Shown: positions 48,954 through 60,261, numbered from the stretch's first letter. The stretch: DNA of 64,000 nucleotides from Enterobacter cancerogenus (GCF_019047785.1 NZ_CP077290.1:4154001-4218000); one strand, 5' to 3'. Numbers and translations are program-made. Notes: generated from the letters alone by a model not told the origin.

Positions 48954-50786
48954 GTGAACGGTGAACTGATTTGGGTGCTCAGCCTGCTCTTAATCGCCAT
49001 CATTCTCTTTGCGACAGGCAAGGTGCGCATGGATGCCGTCGCCCTGTTTGTGATTGTCGCCTTTGTGCTGAGCGGTACGCTCACGCTGTCTGAGGCGTTC
49101 TCCGGTTTTAGCGATCCCAACGTTATTTTGATTGCTGCCCTGTTTATCATCGGCGATGGCCTGGTGCGCACCGGCGTGGCGACCATCATGGGCGCCTGGC
49201 TGGTAAAGGTGGCGGGCAGTAGCGAAACCAAAATGCTGATCTACCTGATGGTGACGGTGGCCGGGCTGGGCGCGTTCATGAGCTCAACGGGCGTGGTCGC
49301 CATTTTTATTCCGGTCGTGCTCAGCGTATCGATGCGGATGCAGACCTCGCCGTCGCGCCTGATGATGCCCCTGAGCTTTGCCGGGCTGATCAGCGGCATG
49401 ATGACGCTGGTGGCCACGCCGCCGAACCTGGTCGTTAACAGCGAACTGCTCCGCGAAGGGTTGCAGGGATTTAGTTTTTTCAGCGTCACCCCGCTTGGGC
49501 TGGTGATCCTGGTGCTGGGCGTCGTCTATATGCTGCTGACGCGCTTTGCCCTGAAAGGGGAGAAGCACGATAAAAGCAAAGAGAGCTGGAAACGGCGGAC
49601 GTTTCGCGACCTGATCAAAGAGTACCGTTTAACCGGACGCGCACGTCGCCTGGCTATTCGTCCCGGTTCACCGCTGATCGGCCAACGGCTTGACGATCTC
49701 AAGCTGCGCGAACGCTACGGGGCAAACGTCATCGGCGTCGAGCGCTGGCGGCGCTTTCGCCGGGTGATCGTCAACGTCAACGGGGTATCGGAATTCCGCG
49801 CGCGTGACGTGCTGCTCATTGATATGTCCACGGCTGACGTCGACCTGCGAGAGTTCTGCAGCGAACAGCTGCTGGAACCGATGGTCCTACGCGGGGAATA
49901 CTTCTCCGATCAGGCGCTGGACGTGGGGATGGCAGAAGTCTCCTTGATTCCGGAATCGGAACTGCTGGGTAAAACGGTACGCGAGATGGGATTCCGCACC
50001 CGCTACGGGCTTAACGTGGTGGGCCTCAAGCGCGATGGCGTGGCGATGGAAGGCGCGGTGGTGGACGAGCCTATCCTGCTGGGGGATATCTTCCTGGTGG
50101 TCGGTAACTGGAAGCTGATTAGCCAGCTCGGTCAGATGGGGCGTGATTTCGTGGTGCTGAATATGCCCGTCGAAGAGAGCGATGCCTCTCCCGCCCACAG
50201 CCAGGCCCCGCACGCCATCTTTTGCCTGGTGCTGATGGTAGCCTTGATGCTCACCGATGAAATTCCCAACCCGGTGGCGGCGATTATTGCCTGCCTGCTG
50301 ATGGGAAAATTTCGCTGTATTGATGCCGAAAGTGCTTATAAAGCCATTCACTGGCCGAGCATTATCCTGATTGTCGGAATGATGCCGTTTGCCTTAGCGC
50401 TGCAAAAAACGGGCGGGGTGGATTTGGTTGTCAAAGGGCTGATGGACATCGGCGGAGGTTATAGCCCGTATATGATGCTGGTTTGCCTGTTTGTGATGTG
50501 TGCATCGATAGGGTTATTTATCTCTAACACGGCGACCGCGGTGCTGATGGCGCCGATTGCGCTGGCGATGGCGAAGTCTATGGGCGTCTCCCCCTATCCG
50601 TTTGCCATGATGGTGGCGATGGCCGCCTCGGCTGCGTTTATGACGCCCGTTTCATCACCGGTTAACACGCTGGTGCTGGGGCCAGGGAACTATACATTTA
50701 GCGATTTTGTGAAGCTTGGGGTGCCATTCACCGTGCTGGTGATGGTGGTATGCGTGGTGTTGATCCCGGTCCTGTTCCCGTTTTAA
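48954..50786 (+). CDS. yfbS: YfbS, SLC13/DASS-type transporter with TrkA-C domains
   Basis: A 610-residue inner-membrane protein with two halves of membrane segments (about residues 1-200 and 405-610) around a cytosolic loop carrying two TrkA-C (RCK-C) domains: [20 protein letters not shown], and [20 protein letters not shown]. The DASS family moves dicarboxylates, sulfate and related anions. The substrate of YfbS is unknown. The start is GTG at 48954; the ATG at 48949 runs into TGA after one codon. Confidence 0.92.
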   Translation: MNGELIWVLSLLLIAIILFATGKVRMDAVALFVIVAFVLSGTLTLSEAFSGFSDPNVILIAALFIIGDGLVRTGVATIMGAWLVKVAGSSETKMLIYLMVTVAGLGAFMSSTGVVAIFIPVVLSVSMRMQTSPSRLMMPLSFAGLISGMMTLVATPPNLVVNSELLREGLQGFSFFSVTPLGLVILVLGVVYMLLTRFALKGEKHDKSKESWKRRTFRDLIKEYRLTGRARRLAIRPGSPLIGQRLDDLKLRERYGANVIGVERWRRFRRVIVNVNGVSEFRARDVLLIDMSTADVDLREFCSEQLLEPMVLRGEYFSDQALDVGMAEVSLIPESELLGKTVREMGFRTRYGLNVVGLKRDGVAMEGAVVDEPILLGDIFLVVGNWKLISQLGQMGRDFVVLNMPVEESDASPAHSQAPHAIFCLVLMVALMLTDEIPNPVAAIIACLLMGKFRCIDAESAYKAIHWPSIILIVGMMPFALALQKTGGVDLVVKGLMDIGGGYSPYMMLVCLFVMCASIGLFISNTATAVLMAPIALAMAKSMGVSPYPFAMMVAMAASAAFMTPVSSPVNTLVLGPGNYTFSDFVKLGVPFTVLVMVVCVVLIPVLFPF

Positions 50787-50806
50787 GCGTGGGGCCAGAA
50801 ACGTAG

Positions 50807-50834
50807 GCCGGGTAAGGCGAAGCCGCTACCCGGC
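50807..50834. repeat. REP element between yfbS and yfbR
   Basis: GCCGGGTAAGGCGAAGCCGC followed by TACCCGGC, a single REP unit between convergent genes. Confidence 0.88.
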
Positions 50835-50851
50835 AAAAAACAGGCGAAAAG

Positions 50852-51451
50852 TCAGAGGGGGGAATCCTGACTGATTTCATCCAGGGAGAGATGGAAGCTC
50901 GGTACGAACACCTGCATAAAGTAATCCATCTCTTCGCTGCGGCGGGATTCCAGGGTTTTTTCCAGACGCGTTTTCGCCAGTAAAAACTCATTATTGCCAG
51001 CCGACAGCTCTTCCAGACATTTCAGATAAGCGCACAGCGCATCAGCCTGCTTCACCAGCGACGTCTCTTCTTCGGTGTACTGGTGTTCGTCGATCAGCGG
51101 CTCAAAGATATCGCGCAGCTCTTCCGGCACCATCTCGATCAGTTTTTGCTGGGCGATCTTCTCAATGGCTTTATATTCCTGGGCAATCTGCGAGTTGAAA
51201 TATTTCACAGGCGTAGGCAGATCCCCGGTCAGGACTTCTGACGCGTCGTGATACATCGCCAGCAGGGCGATACGTTCCGCATTCACGCGTCCGTTGAACT
51301 TACGATTCTTAATGGCCGCCAGCGCATGAGCGACCATCGCCACCTGCAGGCTGTGCTCGGACACATTCTCGGTGCGCACGTTGCGCATCAGCGGCCAGCG
51401 GTTGATGAGTTTCAGGCGGGAGAGGTGGGCAAAGAAATGACTCTGACTCAT
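50852..51451 (-). CDS. yfbR: YfbR, 5'-deoxynucleotidase
   Basis: YfbR dephosphorylates deoxyribonucleoside 5'-monophosphates, including dUMP in an alternative route to thymidine. The 199-residue HD-domain protein has its metal ligands in [17 protein letters not shown] (His) and [19 protein letters not shown] (His-Asp), with a later Asp in [12 protein letters not shown]. alaA lies 117 bases upstream on the same strand. Confidence 0.94.
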   Translation of the reverse strand: MSQSHFFAHLSRLKLINRWPLMRNVRTENVSEHSLQVAMVAHALAAIKNRKFNGRVNAERIALLAMYHDASEVLTGDLPTPVKYFNSQIAQEYKAIEKIAQQKLIEMVPEELRDIFEPLIDEHQYTEEETSLVKQADALCAYLKCLEELSAGNNEFLLAKTRLEKTLESRRSEEMDYFMQVFVPSFHLSLDEISQDSPL

Positions 51452-51526
51452 AGGTTACCTTTTGTCTTCACTGCGACAGGCTTCATTGTGGGGGGAGGGG
51501 AGGCAAGATGCAAATTTGCGGATTGT

Positions 51527-51562
51527 GTCTGCCGGGTCAGCATCGCGCCACCCGACAGACAG
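51527..51562. repeat. REP-like stem-loop between alaA and yfbR
   Basis: GTCTGCCGGGT/ACCCGACAGAC arms, with one mismatch, around CAGCATCGCGCC. It lies just past the alaA stop codon and may end or stabilise the alaA message. Confidence 0.65.
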
Positions 51563-51568
51563 ACTACA

Positions 51569-52783
51569 TTACTGATGATAGCCGGACAGGAATCGCCCGA
51601 AGCGGCTGATCGCCATTTCAAGATCGTCTTCGCGCGGCAGCGTCACGATACGGACGTGATCCGGCCACGGCCAGTTAAACGCGGTACCCTGTACCAGCAG
51701 CACCTTCTCCTGTAACAGGAAATCGAGCACCATTTTCTGGTCGTCGTGAATATTAAAGCGCTTCGCGTCAATTTTCGGGAACATATAGAGCGCGCCGTTA
51801 GGCTTCACGCAGGAGACTCCGGGAATATCGTTAATCAGCTCCCAGGCGCGGTTACGCTGTTCGTACAGACGGCCACCGGGGGCAATGAATTCACTGATGC
51901 TCTGATAGCCACCCAGCGCCGTCTGGATCGCATGCTGCGCCGGAACGTTGGCGCACAGGCGCATTGACGCCAGCATCTCCAGCCCTTCGATATAGCCTTT
52001 CGCGTGTTTCTTCGGCCCGTTAAGCACCATCCAGCCCTGACGGAAACCGGCCACGCGGTAGGTTTTTGACAGACCGTTAAAGGTGACGGTGAGCAAATCC
52101 GGTGCCAGCGCGGCGATAGAGTGATGCTGTGCGGCGTCATAAAGAATTTTGTCGTAGATTTCGTCGGCAAAAATAATCAGGTTATGCTGGCGGGCGATCT
52201 CAACGATCTCCATCAGCAGCTCTCTGGAATAGACGGCACCCGTCGGGTTATTCGGGTTGATGATCACGATACCGCGCGTGCGCGGCGTGATTTTGGCGCG
52301 GATATCGTCGAGGTCCGGGAACCAGTCAGACGACTCATCGCACAGGTAATGCACCGCTTTGCCGCTGGACAGAGAGACAGCCGCCGTCCACAGCGGGTAA
52401 TCCGGTGCCGGTACCAGCATTTCGTCGCCGCTGTTCAGCAGCGCCTGCATCGCCTGGACGATCAGCTCAGAAACGCCGTTACCAATATAGATGTCTTCAA
52501 CGGTCACATCACGCATGCCGCGCGCCTGATAATGCTGCATGATGGCTTTACGTGCAGAGTAGAGTCCTTTTGAATCGCAGTAACCTTGTGCCGTAGGCAG
52601 GTTGCGGATCACATCAACCAGGATCTCATCCGGCGCTTCAAAACCAAACGGCGCAGGGTTGCCAATGTTGAGTTTGAGAACCTTATTACCTTCCTCTTCA
52701 AGGCGTTTCGCCTCTTTAAGTACCGGGCCTCGAATGTCATAACAGACGTTATCTAGCTTGCTGGATTTTTCGATAGGGGACAT
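51569..52783 (-). CDS. alaA: AlaA (YfbQ), glutamate-pyruvate aminotransferase
   Basis: AlaA is a main alanine-forming transaminase (glutamate + pyruvate to alanine + 2-oxoglutarate). The 404-residue fold-type I PLP enzyme has the Schiff-base Lys in FNGLSKTYRVAGFRQGW, the PLP-contacting IINPNNPTGAVYS and a C-terminal Arg in HVRIVTLPRE. The length is that of E. coli YfbQ. It is divergent from lrhA across a 945-base gap. Confidence 0.95.
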   Translation of the reverse strand: MSPIEKSSKLDNVCYDIRGPVLKEAKRLEEEGNKVLKLNIGNPAPFGFEAPDEILVDVIRNLPTAQGYCDSKGLYSARKAIMQHYQARGMRDVTVEDIYIGNGVSELIVQAMQALLNSGDEMLVPAPDYPLWTAAVSLSSGKAVHYLCDESSDWFPDLDDIRAKITPRTRGIVIINPNNPTGAVYSRELLMEIVEIARQHNLIIFADEIYDKILYDAAQHHSIAALAPDLLTVTFNGLSKTYRVAGFRQGWMVLNGPKKHAKGYIEGLEMLASMRLCANVPAQHAIQTALGGYQSISEFIAPGGRLYEQRNRAWELINDIPGVSCVKPNGALYMFPKIDAKRFNIHDDQKMVLDFLLQEKVLLVQGTAFNWPWPDHVRIVTLPREDDLEMAISRFGRFLSGYHQ

Positions 52784-53430
52784 GAACCTTTAACCTTTTC
52801 GCTATTATTGCCACTCCCTGCCGTGGAAGTCAGCACGGAACAATGTACTCCCCCCTCGCTGCGTTTTGAAGGGTATACAGCAGAAGATTTTGTGCAGAGG
52901 TGAATTTTGCTTTAAATTTATATTGCTGCCATGGATTGTTTTACGGTGGTTATCATCTCGTTTTTAATGCATTGAAAGGATTAATGTGCTGGTTAAAGGC
53001 AAATTAATTGAATTTTATTCTGTTAAAAATGAGGTGATTTTCCTACAGGCGTGAACAGGCGGGGCTGTTGCCCCAGGCGACCTTTCGTAAAACCTGAATG
53101 TTAACATAAGGGTTGTACTAATATGCCTGATGGGCTAAAAGTTACTCGTGTGAATTAAATGTTAAGTGTTATTAATGTATGGCCTTAATCTAAATTAAAC
53201 TTTATTTATTATTATCGACGAAAATGCAACTTCATTAATTTTAATAAAATTACAGTAGCGGTTTTTCAACGCAGTTTAATCTCCAGCTTTACAATAAGAC
53301 TTATAAATATAGTGGATTTGAGTTAAGATGTCTTACGGGAAAGCAGATGACAGATAAGCTTGTTACGTCCATCTGAACCCGCTGTTCTAAATTAATCGAT
53401 TGTTATTGTTAAAGTTATCTCTGGCTGGAT

Positions 53431-53443
53431 TGTGAGGATCACA
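53431..53443. promoter_or_regulatory. LysR-type T-N11-A palindrome 1 upstream of lrhA
   Basis: TGTGAGGATCACA is a perfect TGTGA-N3-TCACA inverted repeat with the T-N11-A form of LysR-family sites. It is too short in the spacer for CRP. Its centre is about 290 bases before the lrhA start. Confidence 0.4.
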
Positions 53444-53446
53444 TCC

Positions 53447-53459
53447 TGTCACGTTGACA
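53447..53459. promoter_or_regulatory. LysR-type T-N11-A palindrome 2 upstream of lrhA
   Basis: TGTCACGTTGACA is a TGTCA-N3-TGACA inverted repeat, 16 bp from palindrome 1 centre to centre. The pair could bind a LysR-type tetramer, possibly LrhA itself, which is known to control its own gene in E. coli. Confidence 0.4.
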
Positions 53460-53728
53460 GCGCTGCGATAAAGATGGCAGAAATATGTTTTCCCTTTAAA
53501 GGGATTTACCTACATCTGCAAACATCTAAATAACCTGAACGTTGTAGAGAATAAAAATAACGTCATGAAACCTTGTTTCTGACTGTTGGTTTAACGCAGC
53601 ACAATAACTGTCTGTCAGGCAGTCTGCCGGGCCGGGATGCGAGGGAAACCTTCAGAGGGAATTGCTTAACTTTTACACACAGCTTCAACCCGGGCAGCTC
53701 CGCACGAGCAACCTGAAAGTGAATAGAT

Positions 53729-54667
53729 ATGATAAATGCAAATCGTCCGATAATGAATCTCGACCTCGATCTGCTGAGAACGTTTGTTGCGGTCGCCGAT
53801 CTCAACACTTTTGCAGCAGCTGCTGCCGCAGTTTGCCGAACCCAGTCTGCCGTAAGCCAACAGATGCAGAGGCTGGAGCAGCTGGTGGGTAAAGAACTCT
53901 TTGCGCGTCACGGGCGCAATAAGCTCTTAACCGAACACGGTATACAGCTACTGGGTTACGCCAGAAAAATACTTCGCTTTAATGATGAAGCATGTATGTC
54001 GTTAATGTTTAGCAACCTTCAGGGGGTGCTAACGTTAGGTGCATCTGATGAGTCAGCGGACACCATATTACCGTTTCTTCTCAACCGAATTAGTTCGGTT
54101 TATCCGAAGCTTGCGTTAGATGTCAGCGTAAAACGCAATGCGTTTATGGTTGAGATGTTGAAAGAGAACGAAGTGGACCTGGTCGTCACCACCCATCGTC
54201 CAGGGGCGTTTGATTGCCTGACGCTTCGCACATCGCCCACGCACTGGTATTGTGCGGCGGAATATGTGCTGCAAAAAGGCGAGGCCATTCCTCTGGTATT
54301 ACTGGATGATCCAAGCCCGTTCCGCGATATGGTGCTTTCTGCGCTTAATGAAGCCAATATTCCGTGGCGTCTGGCCTACGTTGCTTCAACGTTGCCCGCC
54401 GTTCGCGCCGCCGTGAAAGCCGGGCTGGGTGTGACGGCCCGACCGGTGGAGATGATGAGCCCGGATCTGCGAGTATTGGGGAGAAGTGATGGCCTGCCTG
54501 TATTGCCAGATACGGAGTACATGCTGTGCCATAACGCTTCCAGCAACAACGAGCTTGCGAAAGTGGTGTTTGACGCGATGGAAAACTACCACAATCCGTG
54601 GCAGTTCGAGCATGTTACTCCAGAAGGGGGTGATAACTCCCTGATCGCTGAGGGGGATTTTGAGTAA
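53729..54667 (+). CDS. lrhA: LrhA, LysR-type regulator of motility, fimbriae and RpoS
   Basis: LrhA represses flhDC (flagella), type 1 fimbriae and, indirectly, RpoS translation in E. coli. The 312-residue protein has the N-terminal winged helix-turn-helix ([40 protein letters not shown]) and a two-lobed effector domain from about residue 95. The DNA-binding half is almost identical to E. coli LrhA; the last 30 residues diverge. The terminator directly after separates it from nuo. Confidence 0.95.
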   Translation: MINANRPIMNLDLDLLRTFVAVADLNTFAAAAAAVCRTQSAVSQQMQRLEQLVGKELFARHGRNKLLTEHGIQLLGYARKILRFNDEACMSLMFSNLQGVLTLGASDESADTILPFLLNRISSVYPKLALDVSVKRNAFMVEMLKENEVDLVVTTHRPGAFDCLTLRTSPTHWYCAAEYVLQKGEAIPLVLLDDPSPFRDMVLSALNEANIPWRLAYVASTLPAVRAAVKAGLGVTARPVEMMSPDLRVLGRSDGLPVLPDTEYMLCHNASSNNELAKVVFDAMENYHNPWQFEHVTPEGGDNSLIAEGDFE

Positions 54668-55298
54668 TCAACCACTCAAAATTCTCGTAACAAAATGTAA
54701 GTGTAAAAAAAGACCACTCGCGCGGTTTTCGCGTTGAGTGGTTTTTTTTTGTCAGTTATACCCACTTTCATAGAATGGGATTAAGAAATAACCATTAATT
54801 ATCATTACGATAAATGGTTTTGGTTGATCTTCGAACGATTTCAGTTCTCTCCTGCTTCATCTCCCCTCCATGTTAAAAAAACAGGAAATATGTTGCTGTT
54901 TTTTTGATTGAATTAACAAAAGCGTGTCTCAGATCAAGAAAATACTCCTCTTTGGGGGGAGGAATCGTTGGCAAATCCTGTCAAAATAGGAGGGTTATTT
55001 TTTTTACTTCCAAAACGGACACGATTCAACAGCATGCATTTGACGTATAGTCATGTACCCACCAGGGTTAAAGGGCATGAAATGTTAATGAGAATCGCTC
55101 GATGTAATTTACTGTGAAGAAACCTTTGTTAAAGTTGACAAAAGGTTATAGAAAGGAGTAAAAAACCCCATCATTTTGCTGTCTATGTCTCATTTCTGAC
55201 AGTTAGTGTAAGGTTATTTTGTTCCTCCCCATGAATCGATGTGATACCCATCTGCCAGCAAGAGCAGTCTCACAGGTATCACTTTTGATGAGTAAGCA
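54668..55298 (+). promoter_or_regulatory. Promoter region of the nuo operon
   Basis: 631 bases between lrhA and nuoA. After the lrhA terminator the DNA is AT-rich with T-tracts. A perfect -35 TTGACA (55135-55140) is followed after 17-18 bases by a poor -10 (GTAAAA/TAAAAA), giving a leader of about 130 bases. In E. coli this long region carries several promoters and sites for ArcA, NarL, IHF and Fis; I could not place these individually with confidence. Confidence 0.55.
54710..54751 (+). terminator. Terminator after lrhA
   Basis: Stem ACCACTCGCGCG/CGCGTTGAGTGGT (imperfect in the middle) followed by nine or more T. Confidence 0.85.
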
Positions 55299-55739
55299 AT
55301 GAGTATGTCAACATCCACAGAAGTCATCGCTCATCACTGGGCATTCGCAATCTTTCTTATTGTAGCCATTGGCCTGTGCTGCCTGATGTTAGTCGGCGGC
55401 TGGTTCCTGGGCGGTCGCGCCCGCGCAAGGCACAAAAACACGCCTTTTGAATCAGGTATTGATTCAGTCGGCACCGCTCGCTTACGCCTGTCTGCCAAGT
55501 TCTATCTGGTAGCCATGTTCTTCGTCATCTTCGACGTGGAAGCGCTTTACCTTTTCGCATGGTCAACGTCCATACGCGAAAGTGGTTGGGTGGGCTTTGT
55601 CGAGGCCGCAATTTTCATTTTAGTGCTACTGGCCGGTCTGGTTTATCTGGTGCGTATTGGCGCGCTTGACTGGACGCCTGCGCGTTCACGTCGTGAACAC
55701 ATCAACCCGGAAAACAGTATCTCTAATCGTCAGCAGTAA
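55299..55739 (+). CDS. nuoA: NuoA, NADH:quinone oxidoreductase subunit A
   Basis: A small membrane subunit of complex I near the quinone site. The 146-residue product has three membrane segments ([60 protein letters not shown]). The acidic FDVEALYLF motif at the end of segment two is conserved across complex I. First gene of the nuo operon. Confidence 0.96.
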   Translation: MSMSTSTEVIAHHWAFAIFLIVAIGLCCLMLVGGWFLGGRARARHKNTPFESGIDSVGTARLRLSAKFYLVAMFFVIFDVEALYLFAWSTSIRESGWVGFVEAAIFILVLLAGLVYLVRIGALDWTPARSRREHINPENSISNRQQ

Positions 55740-55754
55740 CAGCGAGGCAACAAG

Positions 55755-56429
55755 ATGGATTATACGCTCACCCGCATAGATCCTAACGGTGAGAATGACC
55801 GTTACCCCCTGCAGAAACAGGAGATCGTAACAGACCCCCTGGAGCAAGAAGTCAATAAAAGCGTATACATGGGCAAGCTCGAACATGCCATGCACGATAT
55901 GGTCAACTGGGGTCGTAAGAACTCCATTTGGCCTTATAACTTTGGCCTTTCTTGCTGCTACGTTGAAATGGTGACGTCATTCACTGCGGTGCATGACGTT
56001 GCGCGTTTTGGGGCAGAGGTACTCCGTGCTTCTCCACGTCAGGCTGACCTGATGGTGGTGGCGGGCACCTGCTTCACCAAAATGGCGCCGGTTATTCAAC
56101 GTCTGTATGACCAGATGCTTGAGCCAAAATGGGTTATCTCCATGGGCGCATGTGCAAACTCTGGCGGTATGTACGACATTTATTCTGTTGTGCAGGGCGT
56201 TGATAAGTTCATTCCTGTGGATGTGTACATCCCGGGCTGCCCGCCGCGTCCGGAAGCTTACATGCAGGCGCTGATGCTGCTGCAGGAGTCTATCGGTAAA
56301 GAACGTCGCCCGCTCTCGTGGGTGGTTGGCGATCAGGGCGTGTACCGCGCCAATATGCCGTCTGAGCGCGAGCGTAAACGCGGTGAACGTATTGCAGTAA
56401 CCAACCTGCGTACGCCTGACGAAATTTAA
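55755..56429 (+). CDS. nuoB: NuoB, NADH:quinone oxidoreductase subunit B (cluster N2)
   Basis: NuoB carries the terminal [4Fe-4S] cluster N2 that passes electrons to quinone. The 224-residue product shows all four ligands: the tandem Cys pair in [10 protein letters not shown], the Cys in [12 protein letters not shown], and the Cys in [11 protein letters not shown]. It is a few residues longer than in E. coli. It follows nuoA by 15 bases; 89 bases separate it from nuoC. Confidence 0.97.
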   Translation: MDYTLTRIDPNGENDRYPLQKQEIVTDPLEQEVNKSVYMGKLEHAMHDMVNWGRKNSIWPYNFGLSCCYVEMVTSFTAVHDVARFGAEVLRASPRQADLMVVAGTCFTKMAPVIQRLYDQMLEPKWVISMGACANSGGMYDIYSVVQGVDKFIPVDVYIPGCPPRPEAYMQALMLLQESIGKERRPLSWVVGDQGVYRANMPSERERKRGERIAVTNLRTPDEI

Positions 56430-56518
56430 TTTGCGCCTGTGGGCCTGGAGAAAACCTTCGCATATCACTACTCAAATAGCGCGAAGCCAGGCTTAACAGT
56501 CACCACGGACCATTTGCA

Positions 56519-58321
56519 ATGGTGAACAATATGACCGACTTAACCGCGCAAGAAGCCGCCTGGCAGACAAGGGATCATCTTGATGACCCCGTCATTGGCG
56601 AACTGCGCAACCGTTTTGGGCCGGATGCCTTTACTGTTCAGGCCACCCGCACCGGCGTACCCGTCGTTTGGGTGAAGCGTGAACAATTACTGGAAGTGGT
56701 CGATTTCCTTAAGAAATTGCCAAAACCATACGTCATGCTGTTTGACTTACACGGCATGGATGAACGTCTGCGTACGCACCGCCAGGGTCTCCCTGCTGCG
56801 GATTTTTCCGTTTTCTACCACCTGATCTCAATAGACCGCAACACGGATATCATGCTCAAGGTGGCATTGTCTGAAAACGACATGCATCTGCCGACGATCA
56901 CCAAACTTTTCCCGAACGCCAACTGGTACGAGCGTGAGACCTGGGAAATGTTCGGCATGACCTTTGACGGCCACCCGCACCTGACGCGCATCATGATGCC
57001 GCAGACCTGGACCGGCCACCCGCTGCGTAAAGACTACCCGGCGCGCGCAACTGAATTCGACCCGTTTGAGCTGACCAAAGCCAAGCAGGATCTGGAGATG
57101 GAAGCGCTGACCTTCAAGCCGGAAGACTGGGGTATGAAGCGCGGTACCGACAACGAGGACTTCATGTTCCTCAACCTCGGTCCAAACCACCCGTCTGCGC
57201 ACGGTGCATTCCGTATTATTCTTCAGCTTGATGGCGAAGAGATTGTCGACTGCGTCCCCGATATCGGCTATCACCACCGTGGTGCTGAGAAGATGGGCGA
57301 GCGTCAGTCCTGGCACAGCTACATTCCGTACACCGACCGTATCGAGTACCTCGGCGGCTGCGTGAACGAAATGCCATACGTGCTGGCCGTTGAGAAACTG
57401 GCAGGCATCACCACGCCGGACCGCGTTAACGTGATCCGCGTCATGCTGTCAGAACTGTTCCGTATTAACAGCCACCTGCTGTACATCTCCACGTTCATTC
57501 AGGACGTCGGCGCAATGACCCCGGTCTTCTTCGCCTTTACCGATCGTCAGAAAATCTACGATCTGGTGGAAGCGATTACCGGTTTCCGTATGCACCCGGC
57601 CTGGTTCCGCATTGGCGGCGTGGCGCACGATCTGCCGCGCGGTTGGGACCGTCTGCTGCGCGAGTTCCTGGAGTGGATGCCGAAGCGTCTGGATTCTTAC
57701 GAGAAAGCCGCGCTGCGCAACTCCATCCTCAAGGGCCGTTCACAGGGTGTCGCCGCTTACGGCGCGAAAGAAGCGCTGGAGTGGGGTACCACGGGTGCAG
57801 GTCTGCGTGCAGCAGGTATTGATTTCGACGTGCGTAAAGCCCGTCCATACTCTGGCTATGAGAACTTCGACTTTGAAGTACCGGTTGGCGGCGGGGTTTC
57901 CGACTGCTACACCCGCGTCATGCTGAAAGTGGAAGAGCTGCGCCAGAGCCTGCGCATTCTCCAGCAGTGCCTCGATAACATGCCGGAAGGCCCGTTCAAG
58001 GCGGATCACCCGCTGACCACGCCGCCACCGAAAGAGCGCACGCTGCAACATATCGAAACCCTGATCACCCACTTCCTGCAGGTTTCCTGGGGTCCGGTCA
58101 TGCCGGCGCAAGAATCCTTCCAGATGGTTGAAGCGACCAAGGGTATTAACAGTTACTACCTGACCAGTGACGGCAGCACCATGAGCTACCGTACCCGCGT
58201 GCGTACGCCAAGCTTTGCGCACCTGCAGCAGATCCCGGCAGCTATTCGCGGCAGTCTGGTCTCCGACCTGATTGTGTATCTGGGTAGTATCGATTTTGTT
58301 ATGTCAGATGTGGACCGCTAA
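56519..58321 (+). CDS. nuoC: NuoCD, fused NADH:quinone oxidoreductase subunits C and D
   Basis: A 600-residue fusion of the 30-kDa-type subunit C (residues 1-190; [20 protein letters not shown], then HPLRKDYPA) and the 49-kDa-type subunit D (from about residue 210; [20 protein letters not shown], then [12 protein letters not shown]). The fused form is typical of enterobacteria. Subunit D shapes the quinone cavity with NuoB. The MVNNMTDL start is kept because it equals the E. coli N-terminus; the Met four codons on is an alternative. Confidence 0.97.
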   Translation: MVNNMTDLTAQEAAWQTRDHLDDPVIGELRNRFGPDAFTVQATRTGVPVVWVKREQLLEVVDFLKKLPKPYVMLFDLHGMDERLRTHRQGLPAADFSVFYHLISIDRNTDIMLKVALSENDMHLPTITKLFPNANWYERETWEMFGMTFDGHPHLTRIMMPQTWTGHPLRKDYPARATEFDPFELTKAKQDLEMEALTFKPEDWGMKRGTDNEDFMFLNLGPNHPSAHGAFRIILQLDGEEIVDCVPDIGYHHRGAEKMGERQSWHSYIPYTDRIEYLGGCVNEMPYVLAVEKLAGITTPDRVNVIRVMLSELFRINSHLLYISTFIQDVGAMTPVFFAFTDRQKIYDLVEAITGFRMHPAWFRIGGVAHDLPRGWDRLLREFLEWMPKRLDSYEKAALRNSILKGRSQGVAAYGAKEALEWGTTGAGLRAAGIDFDVRKARPYSGYENFDFEVPVGGGVSDCYTRVMLKVEELRQSLRILQQCLDNMPEGPFKADHPLTTPPPKERTLQHIETLITHFLQVSWGPVMPAQESFQMVEATKGINSYYLTSDGSTMSYRTRVRTPSFAHLQQIPAAIRGSLVSDLIVYLGSIDFVMSDVDR

Positions 58322-58323
58322 TT

Positions 58324-58824
58324 ATGCACGAGAATCAACAACCACAAACCGAGGCTTTTGAGCTGAGTGAAGCAGAGCGTGCCGCCATTGAGCACGAGAT
58401 GCACCACTACGAAGACCCGCGTGCGGCGTCCATTGAAGCGCTGAAAATCGTACAGAAACAGCGTGGCTGGGTGCCGGATGGCGCGATCTACGAGATCGCA
58501 AAAGTGCTGGGTATCCCGGCCAGTGATGTCGAAGGCGTCGCGACGTTCTACAGCCAGATCTTCCGTCAGCCGGTTGGCCGTCACGTGATCCGCTACTGCG
58601 ACAGCGTGGTTTGCCACATCACGGGTTACCAGGGTATTCAGGCCGCCATTGAGAAGAAACTCAATATCAAGCCAGGCCAGACCACGTTCGACGGGCGTTT
58701 TACCCTGCTGCCAACCTGCTGCCTGGGTAACTGCGACAAGGGGCCGACCATGATGATTGATGAGGACACTCACAGCCATCTGACGCCGGAAGCGATTCCT
58801 GACCTGCTGGAGCAGTATAAATAA
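58324..58824 (+). CDS. nuoE: NuoE, NADH:quinone oxidoreductase subunit E (cluster N1a)
   Basis: NuoE is part of the NADH-oxidising module with NuoF and NuoG and binds the [2Fe-2S] cluster N1a. The 166-residue thioredoxin-like protein has its ligands in [10 protein letters not shown] (two Cys) and [13 protein letters not shown] (two Cys). It begins two bases after nuoC ends and overlaps nuoF by one base. Confidence 0.96.
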   Translation: MHENQQPQTEAFELSEAERAAIEHEMHHYEDPRAASIEALKIVQKQRGWVPDGAIYEIAKVLGIPASDVEGVATFYSQIFRQPVGRHVIRYCDSVVCHITGYQGIQAAIEKKLNIKPGQTTFDGRFTLLPTCCLGNCDKGPTMMIDEDTHSHLTPEAIPDLLEQYK

Positions 58825-60161
58825 TGAAAAATATTATTCTGACTCCCGAAACCCATCCGCTGACCTGGCGTCTTCGCGACGACAAGCAGCCGGTGTGGCT
58901 GGAAGAGTATCAGGCGAAGAACGGCTATGCTGGCGCGCGCAAGGCGCTCGGCGGTATGGCACCGGATGAGATCGTCAATGCGGTTAAAGATGCCGGCCTG
59001 AAAGGGCGCGGCGGCGCGGGCTTCTCCACCGGTCTGAAGTGGAGCCTGATGCCAAAAGACGAATCCATGAACATCCGTTACCTGCTGTGTAACGCCGATG
59101 AAATGGAGCCGGGCACCTATAAAGACCGCCTGCTGATGGAGCAGCTGCCGCACCTGCTGGTGGAAGGCATGCTGATCTCCGCGTTTGCGCTGAAAGCCTG
59201 GCGTGGCTACATCTTCCTGCGTGGCGAATATATCGAAGCGGCAGAAAATCTGCGTCGCGCGATTGCCGAAGCGACCGAAGCCGGTCTGCTCGGTAAAAAC
59301 ATTCTGGGCACCGGTTTTGACTTCGAACTGTTTGTGCACACCGGCGCAGGGCGTTATATCTGCGGTGAAGAGACCGCGCTGATTAACTCCCTGGAAGGCC
59401 GCCGTGCGAACCCGCGTTCCAAGCCACCGTTCCCGGCCAGCTCCGGCGTGTGGGGTAAACCGACCTGCGTTAACAACGTCGAGACCCTGTGTAACGTCCC
59501 GGCGATCCTTGCCAACGGCGTGGAGTGGTATCAGGGCATCTCTTCAAGCAAAGATGCCGGCACCAAGCTGATGGGCTTCTCCGGGCGCGTGAAGAATCCT
59601 GGCGTCTGGGAACTGCCGTTCGGTACCACCGCGCGTGAAATTCTTGAAGACTACGCGGGCGGCATGCGTGATGGCCTGAAGTTCAAAGCCTGGCAGCCGG
59701 GCGGGGCAGGAACAGACTTCCTCACCGAGGCCCACCTTGACCTGCCGATGGAATTCGAAAGCATTGGTAAAGCAGGCAGCCGTCTGGGTACGGCGCTGGC
59801 GATGGCCGTCGATCACGAAATCGGCATGGTTCCGCTGGTGCGTAACCTGGAAGAGTTCTTTGCCCGTGAGTCCTGCGGCTGGTGTACACCGTGCCGTGAT
59901 GGTCTGCCGTGGAGCGTGAAGATCCTTCGCGCCCTCGAGCGTGGCGAAGGCCAGCCTGGCGATATCGAGACACTTGAGCAACTGTGTCGATTCCTGGGCC
60001 CAGGCAAAACCTTCTGCGCCCACGCACCGGGTGCGGTCGAGCCACTGCAAAGCGCGATTAAATATTTCCGCGAAGAATTCGAAGCAGGCATCAAGCAGCC
60101 GTTCAGTAATACCCATGCCATCAATGGGATTCAGCCGAACCTGCTAAAAGCACGCTGGTAA
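58824..60161 (+). CDS. nuoF: NuoF, NADH:quinone oxidoreductase subunit F (FMN, NADH, cluster N3)
   Basis: NuoF oxidises NADH on FMN and passes electrons to cluster N3. The 445-residue product has the Gly-rich nucleotide/FMN loop [20 protein letters not shown] near residue 60, the FMN stretch [13 protein letters not shown], and the N3 [4Fe-4S] motif [11 protein letters not shown] near residue 351 with the fourth Cys in [11 protein letters not shown]. It overlaps nuoE by one base. A repeat element lies between it and nuoG. Confidence 0.97.
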   Translation: MKNIILTPETHPLTWRLRDDKQPVWLEEYQAKNGYAGARKALGGMAPDEIVNAVKDAGLKGRGGAGFSTGLKWSLMPKDESMNIRYLLCNADEMEPGTYKDRLLMEQLPHLLVEGMLISAFALKAWRGYIFLRGEYIEAAENLRRAIAEATEAGLLGKNILGTGFDFELFVHTGAGRYICGEETALINSLEGRRANPRSKPPFPASSGVWGKPTCVNNVETLCNVPAILANGVEWYQGISSSKDAGTKLMGFSGRVKNPGVWELPFGTTAREILEDYAGGMRDGLKFKAWQPGGAGTDFLTEAHLDLPMEFESIGKAGSRLGTALAMAVDHEIGMVPLVRNLEEFFARESCGWCTPCRDGLPWSVKILRALERGEGQPGDIETLEQLCRFLGPGKTFCAHAPGAVEPLQSAIKYFREEFEAGIKQPFSNTHAINGIQPNLLKARW

Positions 60162-60162
60162 T

Positions 60163-60212
60163 TCCCCCTCATTCCGGCCCACTTCCTCAGGGAGAGGGGG
60201 AGGGTGAGGGCG
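60163..60212. repeat. GA-rich repeat inside the nuo operon (nuoF-nuoG gap)
   Basis: The right arm GGGAGAGGGGGAGGGTGAGG is well kept, while the left arm (CCCCCTCATTCCGGCCCACT) is decayed. Same family as 26091-26177 and 33402-33437. It lies in the 100-base gap between two complex I genes. Confidence 0.68.
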
Positions 60213-60261
60213 ATAAAAGAATTTTGATTAACGCTCGAAGCAATTCGAGCCAACTGGAAGC

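Larger units (their letters stand above)
52784..53728. other. Long AT-rich alaA-lrhA intergenic region
   Basis: 945 bases with no credible gene on either strand. Most of it (about 52870-53430) is very AT-rich, with short direct A/T tracts. Near the lrhA side are two LysR-type palindromes (53431-53459) and a CCCTTTAAAGGG palindrome (about 53492-53503). The region presumably holds the alaA promoter and the lrhA promoter with a long leader; E. coli has a similarly long gap here. Confidence 0.6.

Noticed and set aside
53431..53443. TGTGAGGATCACA as a CRP site
   Set aside because: The half-sites have the CRP sequence but a spacer of three bases instead of six, so CRP would not fit.
53564..53581. 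Five-codon leader-peptide-like frame (MKPCF) before lrhA
   Set aside because: No ribosome-binding site of note and no attenuator-like hairpins around it; chance is enough to explain it.
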